In this document: positions 33,736-43,546 of the stretch, one piece after another | How the letters are laid out: every line of letters begins with the position of its first letter | Position numbering within the stretch: the first letter of the stretch is position 1 | Source: Streptomyces mashuensis | Lineage (GTDB): Bacteria; Actinomycetota; Actinomycetes; Streptomycetales; Streptomycetaceae | Direction: 5' to 3' | DNA length: 64,000 nt | Assembly (NCBI RefSeq): GCF_014654785.1 | Contig: NZ_BNBD01000001.1 | Coordinates: 806,001 to 870,000 of the forward strand | The notes under the pieces: generated by a model | The model's input: the letters and a program-made list of their open reading frames with translations, nothing else | The model's database searches: none | What the model was told of the DNA's origin: nothing | Made by a program: the position numbers and the translations under genes

Positions 33736-34610
33736 CCGAGACCACCCGCACCCCCGTCGCCCCGGCCGGCGCGGCACCCGAGGACGCCCTCCCGGGGCGG
33801 CCGGCCGTCCGGCTGAGCGCGCGGGGCCTGACGCTCTCCTACGGGGACCGCACCGTCGTCCGCGAGCTGGACCTGGACGTCGAGGACGGCACGGTCACGG
33901 CCGTCATCGGGCCGAACGGCTGCGGCAAGTCCACGCTGCTGCGGGCCTTCGGGCGGCTGATGAAGCCCACCGCCGGCACCGTCCTGCTCGACGGCCGCCC
34001 GATCCACACCGTCCCCACGCGGGAGGTCGCCGAGCGGGTGGGGCTGCTCCCGCAGTCGCCGGCGGCCCCGGAGGGGCTGAGCGTCGCCGACCTGGTGGCG
34101 CGCGGCCGGCACCCGCACCAGACGTGGTACCGGCGGTGGTCCTCGGACGACGAGGCCGCCGTCGAGCAGGCGCTGCGCGCCACCGGCACCTTCGACCTGG
34201 CGGAGCGGACGCTGGACGAGCTGTCCGGCGGGCAGCGGCAGCGCGCCTGGATCGCGATGGCGCTGGCGCAGGAGACCGAACTGCTGCTGCTGGACGAGCC
34301 CACCAACCACCTGGACCTGGCCCACCAGATCGAGGTGCTGGACCTGGTGCGCGAGCTGCACCTGACGACGGGCCGCACCGTCGTCGTGGTCCTGCACGAC
34401 CTCTCGCTCGCCGCCCGGTACGCCGACCGGCTGGTGGCCATGAAGGACGGCCGGGTCGTGGCCCAGGGCGCCCCCACCGAGGTGCTGACGGAGGAGCTGG
34501 TGCAGGAGGTGTTCGGGCTGCGCGCCCGCGTGCGCGTGGACGAGGAGACCGGGGCGCCCCTGGTCGTACCGCTGAGCCGGCACGACTTCAAGGCGACTGA
34601 CGGGGTGTGA
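33732..34610 (+). CDS. siderophore ABC transporter ATP-binding protein
   Basis: The 292-residue ATPase has Walker A GPNGCGKST at 60-68, signature LSGGQ at 164-168, Walker B LLLLDEPTNHLD and the switch His in VVLHDLSLAARYAD. It belongs to the FepC/FhuC class. Together with the two permeases and the lipoprotein it forms a full ferric-siderophore importer next to the biosynthetic genes. Confidence 0.93.
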   Translation: MTETTRTPVAPAGAAPEDALPGRPAVRLSARGLTLSYGDRTVVRELDLDVEDGTVTAVIGPNGCGKSTLLRAFGRLMKPTAGTVLLDGRPIHTVPTREVAERVGLLPQSPAAPEGLSVADLVARGRHPHQTWYRRWSSDDEAAVEQALRATGTFDLAERTLDELSGGQRQRAWIAMALAQETELLLLDEPTNHLDLAHQIEVLDLVRELHLTTGRTVVVVLHDLSLAARYADRLVAMKDGRVVAQGAPTEVLTEELVQEVFGLRARVRVDEETGAPLVVPLSRHDFKATDGV

Positions 34611-34663
34611 GGCGCCGGGCGGGACGGAAAGGCAGGGCACCTGAGGGTTGCGTCCACCATTTG

Positions 34664-34682
34664 CTAGGTTAGCCTTACCTAA
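34664..34682. promoter_or_regulatory. iron box 3
   Basis: CTAGGTTAGCCTTACCTAA, with AGGTTAG and CTTACCT arms, lies 83 bases before the aminotransferase start. It is the probable iron-repressed control point of the dat-ddc pair. Confidence 0.88.
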
Positions 34683-34765
34683 GTCGGTGGATGGCGGAAA
34701 ACCGCTCTCCCCCACCGGGCTTCGCCCTGCCCGTCCTGCCCCGCTCGTGACCGAAGGATCCCACC

Positions 34766-36118
34766 ATGCTGCGTGCTCGTCTCCTCGACCGACAGGCGCA
34801 ACGTGAGTCCGCCGCCCGCACCTACGCCCGGTCGATCCCGGTGGCGCCCGTGGCCGCCGCCGGCGCCGAGGTGACCGGTGCCGACGGCCGTACCTACCTC
34901 GACTGCCTCTCCGGTGCGGGCACGCTCGCCCTCGGCCACAACCACCCGGACGTCATCGCCGCCCTCCAGCAGGTGATCGGCTCCGGCGCCCCGCTGCACG
35001 CCCTCGACATGATCACCCCGCAGAAGGACGCGTTCAGCGAGGAGCTGCTCAAGCGCCTGCCGGGCACCCTGCGCGAGGACGCCAAGCTGCACTTCTGCAG
35101 CCCCGCCGGCACCGACGCCGTCGAGGCCGCGCTCAAGCTGGCCCGCAACGCCACCGGCCGGCAGGGCGTGTTCGCCTTCACCGGCGCCTACCACGGCATG
35201 ACGCTCGGCGCCTCCTCCGTCTCCGGCCCCGGCCGGATGCGCCGCGGCTCCGCCGCGTTCGGCCCGGCCGAGGCCCAGCCCGTCACGCGGCTGCCCTTCC
35301 CGTACGGCTACCGCTGCCCGTTCGGCGTGGGCGCCGAGCAGGCCGGTGAGCTGTCGGCGCGGCTGATGGAGAGTTACATCACCGACCCCAGCAGCGGCGT
35401 CGGCAAGCCCGCCGCCGTCATCCTCGAAGTGGTCCAGGGCGAGGGCGGCGTCGTGCCCGGCCCCGACGCCTGGCTGCGCGAGGTGCGCCGCATCACCGCC
35501 GAGCACGGCGTGCTGCTCATCATCGACGAGGTGCAGACCGGCGTCGGCCGCACCGGCGACTTCTGGGCCTGCGAGCGCGCGGGCGTCACGCCCGACATCC
35601 TCGTCACCTCCAAGGCCGTGGGCGGCGGCCTGCCGCTCGCACTCATCGCCTACCGGCCCGACCTCGACACCTGGCAGCCGGGCGACCACACCGGCACCTT
35701 CCGCGGCAACACCCTCGCCATGGTCGCCGGCGAGGTCACGCTGCGCACCATCGCCGAGCAGCAGCTCGCCGAGCACGCCGCCAAGCTGGGCGAGCGCATC
35801 CGCGCCGGCCTGCGCGAACTGGCCGCCGAGCACCCGCAGATCGCCGAGGTGCGCGGCCGCGGCCTGATGATCGGCGCCGAACTGGTCGACCCCGCCGCCG
35901 AGCCCGACGCGCTGGGCTCCCGCCCCGGCGACCCGGCGTTCGCCCGCGCCCTCCAGCAGGCCTGCCTGGACCGCGGCCTCATCCTCGAACTCGGCGGCCG
36001 CGGCGACACCGTGCTGCGCCTGCTGCCGCCGCTCGTCCTCACCGACGAGCAGGCCGACGCCGTCCTGGACCGCCTCGCCGGCGCGTTCGCCGCCGTCACC
36101 GCCGAGCGTGCCGCATGA
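34766..36118 (+). CDS. dat: L-2,4-diaminobutyrate:2-oxoglutarate aminotransferase
   Basis: A 450-residue class III aminotransferase: GTDAVEAALKLAR at 115-127, AYHGMTLG, Asp 254 in IIDEVQTGVGRTG and the PLP Lys 283 in TSKAVGGGLPL. It matches the EctB/RhbA/DABA-AT group, which converts aspartate semialdehyde and glutamate to L-2,4-diaminobutyrate. It overlaps a diaminobutyrate decarboxylase-like gene by ATGA, which supports that substrate over ornithine or GABA. No ectoine synthase is present nearby, so it serves the siderophore. Confidence 0.88.
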   Translation: MLRARLLDRQAQRESAARTYARSIPVAPVAAAGAEVTGADGRTYLDCLSGAGTLALGHNHPDVIAALQQVIGSGAPLHALDMITPQKDAFSEELLKRLPGTLREDAKLHFCSPAGTDAVEAALKLARNATGRQGVFAFTGAYHGMTLGASSVSGPGRMRRGSAAFGPAEAQPVTRLPFPYGYRCPFGVGAEQAGELSARLMESYITDPSSGVGKPAAVILEVVQGEGGVVPGPDAWLREVRRITAEHGVLLIIDEVQTGVGRTGDFWACERAGVTPDILVTSKAVGGGLPLALIAYRPDLDTWQPGDHTGTFRGNTLAMVAGEVTLRTIAEQQLAEHAAKLGERIRAGLRELAAEHPQIAEVRGRGLMIGAELVDPAAEPDALGSRPGDPAFARALQQACLDRGLILELGGRGDTVLRLLPPLVLTDEQADAVLDRLAGAFAAVTAERAA

Positions 36119-37590
36119 CCGACGCCTCCCGCACCCCCGACGCCGGCACCGTCCGCGCCGACGCCGTCGCCGACCCCGCGACGCCCTACGCCCTGCGCCG
36201 GCTGACGTCCGTCGCCCTCGACGCCCTGGCCGACGGTGCCGCCGCCCGCGGCGGCCCGCTGCCCGCCGGCGGCCCGGAGCAGGTCGCCGCCCGCACCCGC
36301 GCCCTGTGCGCGCCCGTCCTGCCCGAGGAGGGCCTGGGCGCCGAGGACGCCGTGTACGGCGTGGCCCGCGCCGCCGCCGAGGGCGCCGCGGACCCCTCCG
36401 ACCCGCACTGCGTGGCGCACCTGCACTGCCCGCCGCTGGCCGTGGCCGCCGCGGCCGACCTGGTGGCGTCCGCGCTCAACCCCTCGATGGACTCCTGGGA
36501 CCAGGCACCCGCCGCCGCCGTCATCGAGGAGGAGGTCACCGCCGCGCTCGCGCAGCTGGTGTACGCCGGCCGGCCGGACCCCGACGCGGTCGTCACCAGC
36601 GGCGGCACCGAGTCCAACCTCGTCGCCCTGCTGCTGGCCCGCGAACGGGCCCGCGCCACCGGAGGCCGCCCGCTCCAGGTGCTGGTCGGCGCCAACGCCC
36701 ACCACAGCGTGCGGCGCGCCGCGTGGATGCTGGGCCTGCCCACGCCGGTGGTCGTCGACTGCCCCGGCGGCCGGATGAGCCCGGCGGCGCTGGACCGCGC
36801 CCTGGCCGAGGCGGCCGGCGGGCCCGCGCTGGTGGTCGCCACGGCCGGCACCACCGACGAGGGCCTGATCGACCCGCTGCCCGAACTGGCCGCCGTGGCC
36901 CGCGAGCACGGCGCCGAGCTGCACGTCGACGCGGCGTACGGCGGGCCGCTGCTGTTCAGCGAGCGGCTCGCGCCGCGCCTGGCCGGCATCGAGCACGCCG
37001 TGTCGGTCACGTACGACCTGCACAAGCTGGGCTGGCAGCCGGTGGCCGCCGGGGTGCTGGCCGTCGCCGACGCCGCCCTGCTGGAGCCGCTCGCCCTGAC
37101 CGCCGACTACCTCAACGCGGACGACGACACCGAGGCCGGCCTGCCCGACCTGCTCGGCCGCTCCATCCGCACCTCCCGCCGCCCCGACGTGCTGAAGATC
37201 GCCGCCACGCTGCGGGCCCTCGGCCGCCGCGGCATGGCCCGCACAGTGGAGCACTGCGTCGACACCGCCGCAGAGTTCGCGCGCGCCGTCGACGAGCACC
37301 CCGCGCTGCGCCGCCGCCCCGGCGACGTGGGCATCAGCACCGTGCTGTTCCGGCCCGCGGCCGCCGACGCGCTGGACGACGAGGCGGGCGACGCGCTCGT
37401 GGCGGCCGTCCGGCGGGAGCTCCTCGCCGAGGGCCGGGCCGTGCTGGGCCGGGCCCTGGTGGCGGACGGCGACGGCCGGCAGCGGCTGTGGCTGAAGGTG
37501 ACGCTCCTTCACCCCCGCAGCACGGCCGCGGACCTGGATGCCCTGCTCAAGCTCGTCGCCGAGCGGGCCGAGGGCCCCTCGCCCGCATAG
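36115..37590 (+). CDS. ddc: L-2,4-diaminobutyrate decarboxylase
   Basis: The 491-residue group II PLP decarboxylase has TSGGTESNLVALLLAR at 161-176, HVDAAYGG with Asp 272, and the PLP Lys 304 in YDLHKLGWQP. It resembles RhbB/Ddc and DesA. With the preceding aminotransferase it should make 1,3-diaminopropane, the diamine of schizokinen, rhizobactin 1021 and acinetoferrin. A lysine-using DesA-like role is the main alternative, but the coupled aminotransferase argues for diaminobutyrate. Confidence 0.87.
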   Translation: MTDASRTPDAGTVRADAVADPATPYALRRLTSVALDALADGAAARGGPLPAGGPEQVAARTRALCAPVLPEEGLGAEDAVYGVARAAAEGAADPSDPHCVAHLHCPPLAVAAAADLVASALNPSMDSWDQAPAAAVIEEEVTAALAQLVYAGRPDPDAVVTSGGTESNLVALLLARERARATGGRPLQVLVGANAHHSVRRAAWMLGLPTPVVVDCPGGRMSPAALDRALAEAAGGPALVVATAGTTDEGLIDPLPELAAVAREHGAELHVDAAYGGPLLFSERLAPRLAGIEHAVSVTYDLHKLGWQPVAAGVLAVADAALLEPLALTADYLNADDDTEAGLPDLLGRSIRTSRRPDVLKIAATLRALGRRGMARTVEHCVDTAAEFARAVDEHPALRRRPGDVGISTVLFRPAAADALDDEAGDALVAAVRRELLAEGRAVLGRALVADGDGRQRLWLKVTLLHPRSTAADLDALLKLVAERAEGPSPA

Positions 37591-37621
37591 CGCGACGGCT
37601 TGGCATACCGCCCGGAATGAA

Positions 37622-37640
37622 TTAGCTTAGCCTCGCCTAA
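37622..37640. promoter_or_regulatory. iron box 4
   Basis: TTAGCTTAGCCTCGCCTAA follows the iron-box pattern with two or three changes. It is about 105 bases before the second decarboxylase and probably drives the synthetase operon. Confidence 0.8.
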
Positions 37641-37745
37641 CCTGCTGGGGTGCCCGGATGCCGCCGGGCACCCCAGCCCCTGGTCCGCCGGGCACCCCGG
37701 GAACACCCCACGCCCCGTCAACTCCCACGCAGCAAGGCAACCGCC

Positions 37746-38999
37746 GTGTCCATAGAACTCCCGCCCTCCGCCGCCCCCCGCCCCGCCCTCCCGCAGGACG
37801 TCCTGCCCGCCGCCGTGCGGCGCCGGCTCCTCGGCCTCGCCGGGACCGGGACGCCCGTGGCGGCCTACCTCTACGACGGCGACGTCGCCGCGGCCCGCGC
37901 CCGCGAGCTGCGCGCCGCCCTGCCGGACTGGGCGTCGGTGTACTACGCGGTCAAGGCCAACTCCTTCCCCGGCATCGTCCAGGCCCTCGCCCCCCACGTC
38001 GACGGCTACGAGGTCGCCTCGCTGTCCGAGCTCGCCCTCGCCACCGCCGCCAAGCCCGCCGCGCCCGGCGCCCCCGCGCCCGTCGTCGCCGCCGGCCCGG
38101 CCAAGTCGCTGCCCGTCCTGACCGGCCTGGTCGAGGCCGGCGTCGAGGCCATCAACGCCGAGAGCCCCCTCGAACTGCACCGCATCAGCCGCATCGCCGT
38201 CGAGCGCGGCACCACCGCCCGCGTCGCGCTGCGCGTCAACCCCGCCGAGATACCCGTCACCGGCTCCCTCCACATGGGCGGCGAGCCCTCCGCGTTCGGC
38301 GTCGCCGAACCCGACGTCGCCGAGGCCGTCCGCCTCGCCCTGAAGCTGCCCGGCATCGACCTCGTCGGCTTCCACATCCACGCCGCGTCCAACAACCTCG
38401 ACGCCGGCTCCCACGCCGCGTACCTGCGCTGGTGCATCGAGTGGAGCGCCGCCACCGCCGCCGCGCACGGCGTCGACCTGCGCCACATCGACGTCGGCGG
38501 CGGCATCGGCGTCGCCTTCGAGCAGGACTTCAAGGACGAGACCCCCTTCGACGTCGCCCTGTTCGGCGAGCTCGCCGCCGCCACCCCGCCCCCCGCCGGC
38601 GTCAAGGTCGCCCTGGAGCCCGGCCGCTTCCTCGTCGCCGACTGCGGCTGGTACGCCGCCGAGGTCACCGACGTCAAGCACTCCTACGGACAGTCGTTCG
38701 CCGCCCTGCGCGGCGGCATCAACCACTTCCAGCTCCCCACCTCGTGGGACATCGTCCACAACGTGGCCGTTCTGCCCGTCGACGCCTGGCCCGAGGACGT
38801 CCCGCGCCCCGAGGCCACCGGCCCCGTCACCTTCGTCGGCGAGCTGTGCACCCCCGAGGACACCCTGCTGCGCGACGTCCGGGTCGGCCGCGTCCGCGCC
38901 GGCGACATCGCCGTGTTCCCGTACGCCGGCTCGTACGGCTGGGAGTTCGCCATGCACGCCTTCCTCGGCCACCCCGTCGCCGACCGCATCCTCCTCTGA
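37746..38999 (+). CDS. type III PLP decarboxylase (LysA/SbnH/PvsE-like)
   Basis: A 417-residue alanine-racemase-fold decarboxylase: PLP Lys 70 in YYAVKANSF, the specificity helix around DLVGFHIHAASNNLD, the phosphate loop DVGGGIG, LEPGRFLVADCGWY and the subunit-interface GELCTPEDTLL that supplies the active-site Cys. It resembles siderophore decarboxylases such as SbnH and PvsE more than primary LysA by its position before a synthetase gene. It may decarboxylate an amino acid already joined to citrate, or another amino acid. GTG 37746 was chosen for the AAGG site and because the earlier frame crosses iron box 4. Confidence 0.87.
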   Translation: MSIELPPSAAPRPALPQDVLPAAVRRRLLGLAGTGTPVAAYLYDGDVAAARARELRAALPDWASVYYAVKANSFPGIVQALAPHVDGYEVASLSELALATAAKPAAPGAPAPVVAAGPAKSLPVLTGLVEAGVEAINAESPLELHRISRIAVERGTTARVALRVNPAEIPVTGSLHMGGEPSAFGVAEPDVAEAVRLALKLPGIDLVGFHIHAASNNLDAGSHAAYLRWCIEWSAATAAAHGVDLRHIDVGGGIGVAFEQDFKDETPFDVALFGELAAATPPPAGVKVALEPGRFLVADCGWYAAEVTDVKHSYGQSFAALRGGINHFQLPTSWDIVHNVAVLPVDAWPEDVPRPEATGPVTFVGELCTPEDTLLRDVRVGRVRAGDIAVFPYAGSYGWEFAMHAFLGHPVADRILL

Positions 39000-39036
39000 G
39001 CCGGGCCCCCGGCCCGACCCGCACCCGGAGCACCCG

Positions 39037-40824
39037 ATGACCCTCCCGCCGAACCGGACCACGGCAGCCGGACCGGACCCCCTCGACCACCCGGACCCGG
39101 CGCGCGCCGCCGACGCGGCCGCCACCGAGACGCTGCTGCGCGCCTACGTCCGCGAGACCGGCACCCCCGTACCGCCCGCCGGCCACGACCTGGAACTCGG
39201 CTTCCCCGCCAGCGGGCTGCGGCTCGCCGTCCCCGTCCGGCACCGCTCCGCCACCGGCTGGCACCGCTTCGGCACCCCCACCGTCCTCGGCACCGGCCAC
39301 ACCGAACCCCCGGCCGCCGACGTCGCCCTCGTCGCCTCCGCCGCGATCCGCGAGTCCACCACCGGCCGCGGCCACCCCGCCCACCTGGGCACCGACGCCA
39401 CCGCCCGGGTCCTCAACTCCGCCGCCCGCGTCGCCGCCCACCTCACCGCCCGCCGCGCCGAACCCGCCGGCACCACCGGCCCCACCCCCTTCCTCGACGC
39501 CGAACAGGCCCTCCTCCTCGGCCACCCCTTCCACCCCGCGCCCAAGAGCCGCGAGGAGGCCACCGCCCACGAACTGGCCGCCTGGTCGCCGGAGCTGCGC
39601 GGCTCCTTCGCCCTGCACTGGTTCGCCGCCCACCCGGACGTCGTCGTGGGGGAGAGCTGGGACGGCCGCCCCGTCACCGACCTGCTGCGCCCGCTCGCCG
39701 CCGGCCTCGACCTGCCCGCCGGCACCGTGCCCGTACCCGCCCACCCCTGGCAGGCCCGCGAGGTCCTTCAGCGCCCCGAGGTACGGCAGCTCGTCGACGA
39801 CGGCCTGCTCCACCCCCTCGGCCCCGGCGGCGACCCCTGGCACCCCACCTCCTCCGTGCGCACCGTCCACCGGCCCGGCGCCGACGTGATGCTCAAGCTG
39901 TCCCTCGGCATGCGCATCACCAACTCCCGCCGCAACAACCTGCGCGGCGAGATGCGCCTCGGCGTCAGCGCCGCCCGCCTCCTCGCCGCCGGCCCCGCCG
40001 CCTGGCTGCGCGCCGAACATCCCGAGTTCGGCATCCTGCGCGACTTCGCCTGGATCTCCGCCGGCACCTCCGGCGCCGAGACCGGCCTGGAGACCGCCCT
40101 TCGCGACAACCCCTTCCACGGCGGCACCGGCGAAGGACTGTGCGTCGCCGGCCTGCTCGCCGAACGCACCGGCCCCGGCGACGGAACGGCCCCCCGCCAC
40201 CGCTCGCTGCTCGCCGCCGCCGTGACCCGCGCCGCCCGCGCCCACGGCTGCACCGTCGCCGAGGCGGCCGCCCGCTGGCTCGAGTACTACCTCGACGTCC
40301 TCGCCGTACCCCTCATCAGGCTCCAGGCCCGGTACGGCATCGCCCTCGAACCCCACCACCAGAACACCCTGGTCTCCCTCGGCGAGGACGGCCTGCCCGC
40401 CGCCGGCTGGTACCGCGACAGCCAGGGCTACTACCTCGCCGCCTCCCGCGCCGCCGACATCGAGCGCCTGCTGCCGGGCGCCACCGACGGCGTCGAGCTC
40501 GTCTTCGACGACGCCTTCGTCGACGAACGCGTCGGCTACTACCTCTTCATCGGCAACCTGCTCGGCCTCGTCGGTGCCATGGGCGCCCAGGGCCTGGCCG
40601 CCGAGGAGGACCTGCTGCGCCTGCTCGGCGCCCGCCTCGAACGGCTCCGCGCCACCGAACCCGGCGCCAAGGGCCTGCTCGGCCTGCTGCTCGACGCACC
40701 GGTGCTGCGCTGCAAGGGCAACTACCTGACCTGCGTGGACGGGCTCGACGAACTCGTCGGCGACGTGCACACCCAGTCCGTCTACATCGACCTTCCCAAC
40801 CCCCTCGCGGAGGCCCTGCGGTGA
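39037..40824 (+). CDS. IucA/IucC-family NIS siderophore synthetase 1
   Basis: The 595-residue synthetase has the family motifs GHPFHPAPKSR, VPAHPWQ, SSVRTV, KLSLGMRITNSRRN (ATP and citrate binding), EPHHQNTLV and a KGNYLTC end segment. NIS synthetases adenylate a carboxylate, usually citrate, and condense it with an amine or hydroxylamine. The IucA-like motif set suggests it acts on free citrate (type A), though this cannot be settled by eye. It overlaps the hydroxylase gene. Confidence 0.92.
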   Translation: MTLPPNRTTAAGPDPLDHPDPARAADAAATETLLRAYVRETGTPVPPAGHDLELGFPASGLRLAVPVRHRSATGWHRFGTPTVLGTGHTEPPAADVALVASAAIRESTTGRGHPAHLGTDATARVLNSAARVAAHLTARRAEPAGTTGPTPFLDAEQALLLGHPFHPAPKSREEATAHELAAWSPELRGSFALHWFAAHPDVVVGESWDGRPVTDLLRPLAAGLDLPAGTVPVPAHPWQAREVLQRPEVRQLVDDGLLHPLGPGGDPWHPTSSVRTVHRPGADVMLKLSLGMRITNSRRNNLRGEMRLGVSAARLLAAGPAAWLRAEHPEFGILRDFAWISAGTSGAETGLETALRDNPFHGGTGEGLCVAGLLAERTGPGDGTAPRHRSLLAAAVTRAARAHGCTVAEAAARWLEYYLDVLAVPLIRLQARYGIALEPHHQNTLVSLGEDGLPAAGWYRDSQGYYLAASRAADIERLLPGATDGVELVFDDAFVDERVGYYLFIGNLLGLVGAMGAQGLAAEEDLLRLLGARLERLRATEPGAKGLLGLLLDAPVLRCKGNYLTCVDGLDELVGDVHTQSVYIDLPNPLAEALR

Positions 40825-42215
40825 GCGCCCAGACCCCCTACGACCTCGTCGGCGTCGGCATCGGCCCGTTCAACCTGTCGCTGGCCGCCCTCGCGGACGG
40901 CGTGCCCGGCCTGAACGCCCTCTTCCTCGACGCCAAGCCCGCGTTCTCCTGGCACCCCGGCCTGCTCCTGGAGGGCACCACCCTCCAGGTGCCCTTCCTC
41001 GCCGACCTGGTGACGATGGCCGACCCCACCAGCCCCTGGTCGTACCTCAACTACCTGCGGTCCCACGACCGGATGTTCCCGTTCTTCTTCTCCGAGCGGT
41101 TCCTCATCCCGCGCCGCGAGTACGACCACTACTGCCGCTGGGCCGCCGAACGGCTGCCCTCCTGCCGCTTCGACGCCCGCGTCACCGCCGTCGCGTGGGA
41201 CGCCGGCGCCGGCGCGTTCGCGCTGACGTACCGCTCGTCCGACGGCACCACCACCCGGGTCCTGGCCCGCCAGGTCGTCCTCGGCGTCGGCACCGACCCC
41301 GTCGTGCCCGCACCCCTGCGGCCCCTCCTCGCCGACGAGCACCGCGGCCGCGTCCTGCACAGCGCCGACTACCGCACCCACCGCGCCGCCCTCGCCGCCG
41401 CCGACGACGTCACCGTCATCGGCGCCGGCCAGTCCGGCGCCGAGGTCGTCCTCGACCTCATACGCCACCAGGACGGCCAAGGCCTCGGCGGCCCCTTCAC
41501 CCGCTGGCTCGCCCGCACCCCCGCCTTCGCGCCCATGGAGTACTCCAAGATCGGCCTGGAGCACTTCACGCCCGACTACATCCGCTACTTCCGGCACCTC
41601 CCCGAGGACCGCCGCGAACAGCTCGTCCGCGAACAGTGGCAGCTGTACAAGGGCGTCAGCGCCGACACCCTCGGCGCCATCCACGACGAGCTGTACGAGC
41701 GCACCATCGGCGGCGGCCGCCCCCGCGCCGACCTGCACCCCGGCACCGAACTCGTGGCCGCCGAGCCCACCACCGACGGCTACCTGCTCACCTGCCGCCA
41801 CGCCCCGCAGGACAGCGAGTTCACCGTCCGCACCTCCGCGATCGTCGCCGCCACCGGCTACAGCGCCCGGCGCCCCGCCTTCCTCGACACCCTCGGCGAC
41901 CTCGTCGACTGGGACGACAAGGGCCGCTACCGCGTCGACGGCCGCTACCGGGTCGCCCTCGACCCGCGCGTCGACGGCACCCTCTACGTCCAGAACGCCG
42001 AGATGCACACCCACGGCGTCGGCGCCCCCGACCTCACCCTCGGCGCCTGGCGCGCCGCCACCATCCTCAACGCCGTCTGCGGCCGCACCGTCCTGCCCGT
42101 GCCCGACCGGGCCGCCTGGACCACCTTCGGCGCCCCCCAGGGCACCCCCGCACCGGCCGGCGCCCCCACCCCGGCCGCCGAACGGCGACCGGACACCGTC
42201 GGGACCCCGCGATGA
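40821..42215 (+). CDS. FAD-dependent lysine/ornithine/diamine N-monooxygenase
   Basis: The 464-residue enzyme is of the IucD/PvdA/RhbE class: FAD loop VGVGIGPFNLSLA near the N-terminus, WHPGLLLEGTTLQVPFLADLVTMADPTSPWSYLNYL, NADPH loop VIGAGQSGAEVVLD and the C-terminal ATGY. It N-hydroxylates an amine to the hydroxylamine that becomes a hydroxamate. Given the local diaminopropane genes, 1,3-diaminopropane is the likeliest substrate. It is embedded in the synthetase operon with four-base overlaps on both sides. Confidence 0.9.
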   Translation: MSAQTPYDLVGVGIGPFNLSLAALADGVPGLNALFLDAKPAFSWHPGLLLEGTTLQVPFLADLVTMADPTSPWSYLNYLRSHDRMFPFFFSERFLIPRREYDHYCRWAAERLPSCRFDARVTAVAWDAGAGAFALTYRSSDGTTTRVLARQVVLGVGTDPVVPAPLRPLLADEHRGRVLHSADYRTHRAALAAADDVTVIGAGQSGAEVVLDLIRHQDGQGLGGPFTRWLARTPAFAPMEYSKIGLEHFTPDYIRYFRHLPEDRREQLVREQWQLYKGVSADTLGAIHDELYERTIGGGRPRADLHPGTELVAAEPTTDGYLLTCRHAPQDSEFTVRTSAIVAATGYSARRPAFLDTLGDLVDWDDKGRYRVDGRYRVALDPRVDGTLYVQNAEMHTHGVGAPDLTLGAWRAATILNAVCGRTVLPVPDRAAWTTFGAPQGTPAPAGAPTPAAERRPDTVGTPR

Positions 42216-43546
42216 CCCCCGCCCGGCAGGCCGGGGGAGCGGCCCCGGCGCGGCCGGGCCTGCCGCTGCGGGCCGTCCTCATCGCGGTCATCGCCCTCTA
42301 CCTGATCGCCGAGACCGCGCTGGCCCCCTTCCTCCCCCAGCTCTTCGACCGCCTCTACGGCGTCGACGACCCGGGGGCGACGGGCCTGTACCTGTGGATC
42401 TGCCGCATCGTCGGCCTCGTCGCGCTGCCCCTGTGGGGCCTGGCGGCCCGCCGCCGGCCCCTGCACCAGCTCGTCGTCACCGGGCTGTGCGCCGCCGCCG
42501 TCGTCGACCTCTGCCTCGGCCTCGCCCCCAGCTACGCCGCCTACACCGCACTGTCGGCCGCCTCCGTCGCCGCCAACGCCTCGCTGCTCCTGGCCTACCC
42601 GGCGTTCATCGCCGAGCACACCCGCAAGGCCACCGAGGAACAGAGCGACCCCGAACACGCCGAACTCGCCGCGGTGCGCTCCATCGTCCTCGTCATCCAC
42701 CTGGCGGGCGTCGCGGCCACCCTCGTCGGCGCGGGCGTGCTCGCCCTGCCCGACCCGCGCCTGGGCGTCTCCGCGTTCGCCGTGGTCGACGTGGTCCTCG
42801 CCGCCCTCATCGTCCGCGTCCTGCGCCGCCTCCCCGCGGACCGGAAGCCGGACGCCGCGTCGGCGCCCGAGGCCCCGGCCCGCGCCGCGGTGCCGCTGCG
42901 CCGCCGCTGGCCGCTGCTGGTGCAGGCCGCCCTCATCGGCGTCGCCTTCGACTTCGCGCTGTCCGTGGCCCGCCCGTTCTTCACCGAGTTCGCCGAGGAC
43001 CTCGGCAGCGGCTCCCTCGGCGGCGCCGTGCTGTTCTTCCTGCCCAGCCTCGGCGCCCTGGCCACGCTGCCGCTGGCCCGCCGCTGCCACGACCGGTTCG
43101 GGCCCCGGCTGCTGCCGGCGGCGGCCCTGGTCAGCGCCGCCGGGTTCCTGTGGCAGTACGCCGCCGACGGCCTGCCCGCCCTCGTCGCCGGCCGTCTCCT
43201 GGCCGGCCTCGGCCTCGGCCTCACCCAGGTCGCCGTGGAAATGCGCATGTTCCACTCCACCGGCACCGCCGGCCCGGCCTTCACCGCCGTCGAGACCGTC
43301 CGCTCCGCTGGGCTGCTCGCGGCGCCCCTCGTCTCGGCCGCGGTCGTCTCCCACGACCTCGCCCTGCCCCTCACCGTCGCCGCCGCGGGCCTCGCCTGCG
43401 TCGCCGTCGCCTCCCTCACCCGGACCCCGCGCCCGGCGCCCCCGCCGGACCGGGCCCCGGCCCCCGTTGCCGCGACCGCCCCCGCCGGTCTCCCCGACCG
43501 GACCCCGGTCACCGTCCCCGCCCCCGCCAAGGAGTACGACCGATGA
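42212..43546 (+). CDS. MFS siderophore exporter
   Basis: A 444-residue transporter with about 12 helices, a variable loop at about 210-225 and a Pro/Ala-rich cytoplasmic tail. Its place between the hydroxylase and the second synthetase, as PvsC and SbnD are placed in vibrioferrin and staphyloferrin B loci, makes siderophore export the likely role. The start overlaps the hydroxylase stop. Confidence 0.85.
   Translation: MTPARQAGGAAPARPGLPLRAVLIAVIALYLIAETALAPFLPQLFDRLYGVDDPGATGLYLWICRIVGLVALPLWGLAARRRPLHQLVVTGLCAAAVVDLCLGLAPSYAAYTALSAASVAANASLLLAYPAFIAEHTRKATEEQSDPEHAELAAVRSIVLVIHLAGVAATLVGAGVLALPDPRLGVSAFAVVDVVLAALIVRVLRRLPADRKPDAASAPEAPARAAVPLRRRWPLLVQAALIGVAFDFALSVARPFFTEFAEDLGSGSLGGAVLFFLPSLGALATLPLARRCHDRFGPRLLPAAALVSAAGFLWQYAADGLPALVAGRLLAGLGLGLTQVAVEMRMFHSTGTAGPAFTAVETVRSAGLLAAPLVSAAVVSHDLALPLTVAAAGLACVAVASLTRTPRPAPPPDRAPAPVAATAPAGLPDRTPVTVPAPAKEYDR

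Noticed and set aside
34766..36118. Ectoine biosynthesis (EctB)
   Set aside because: No ectA or ectC next to it; the coupled gene is a diaminobutyrate decarboxylase and the region is under iron boxes.
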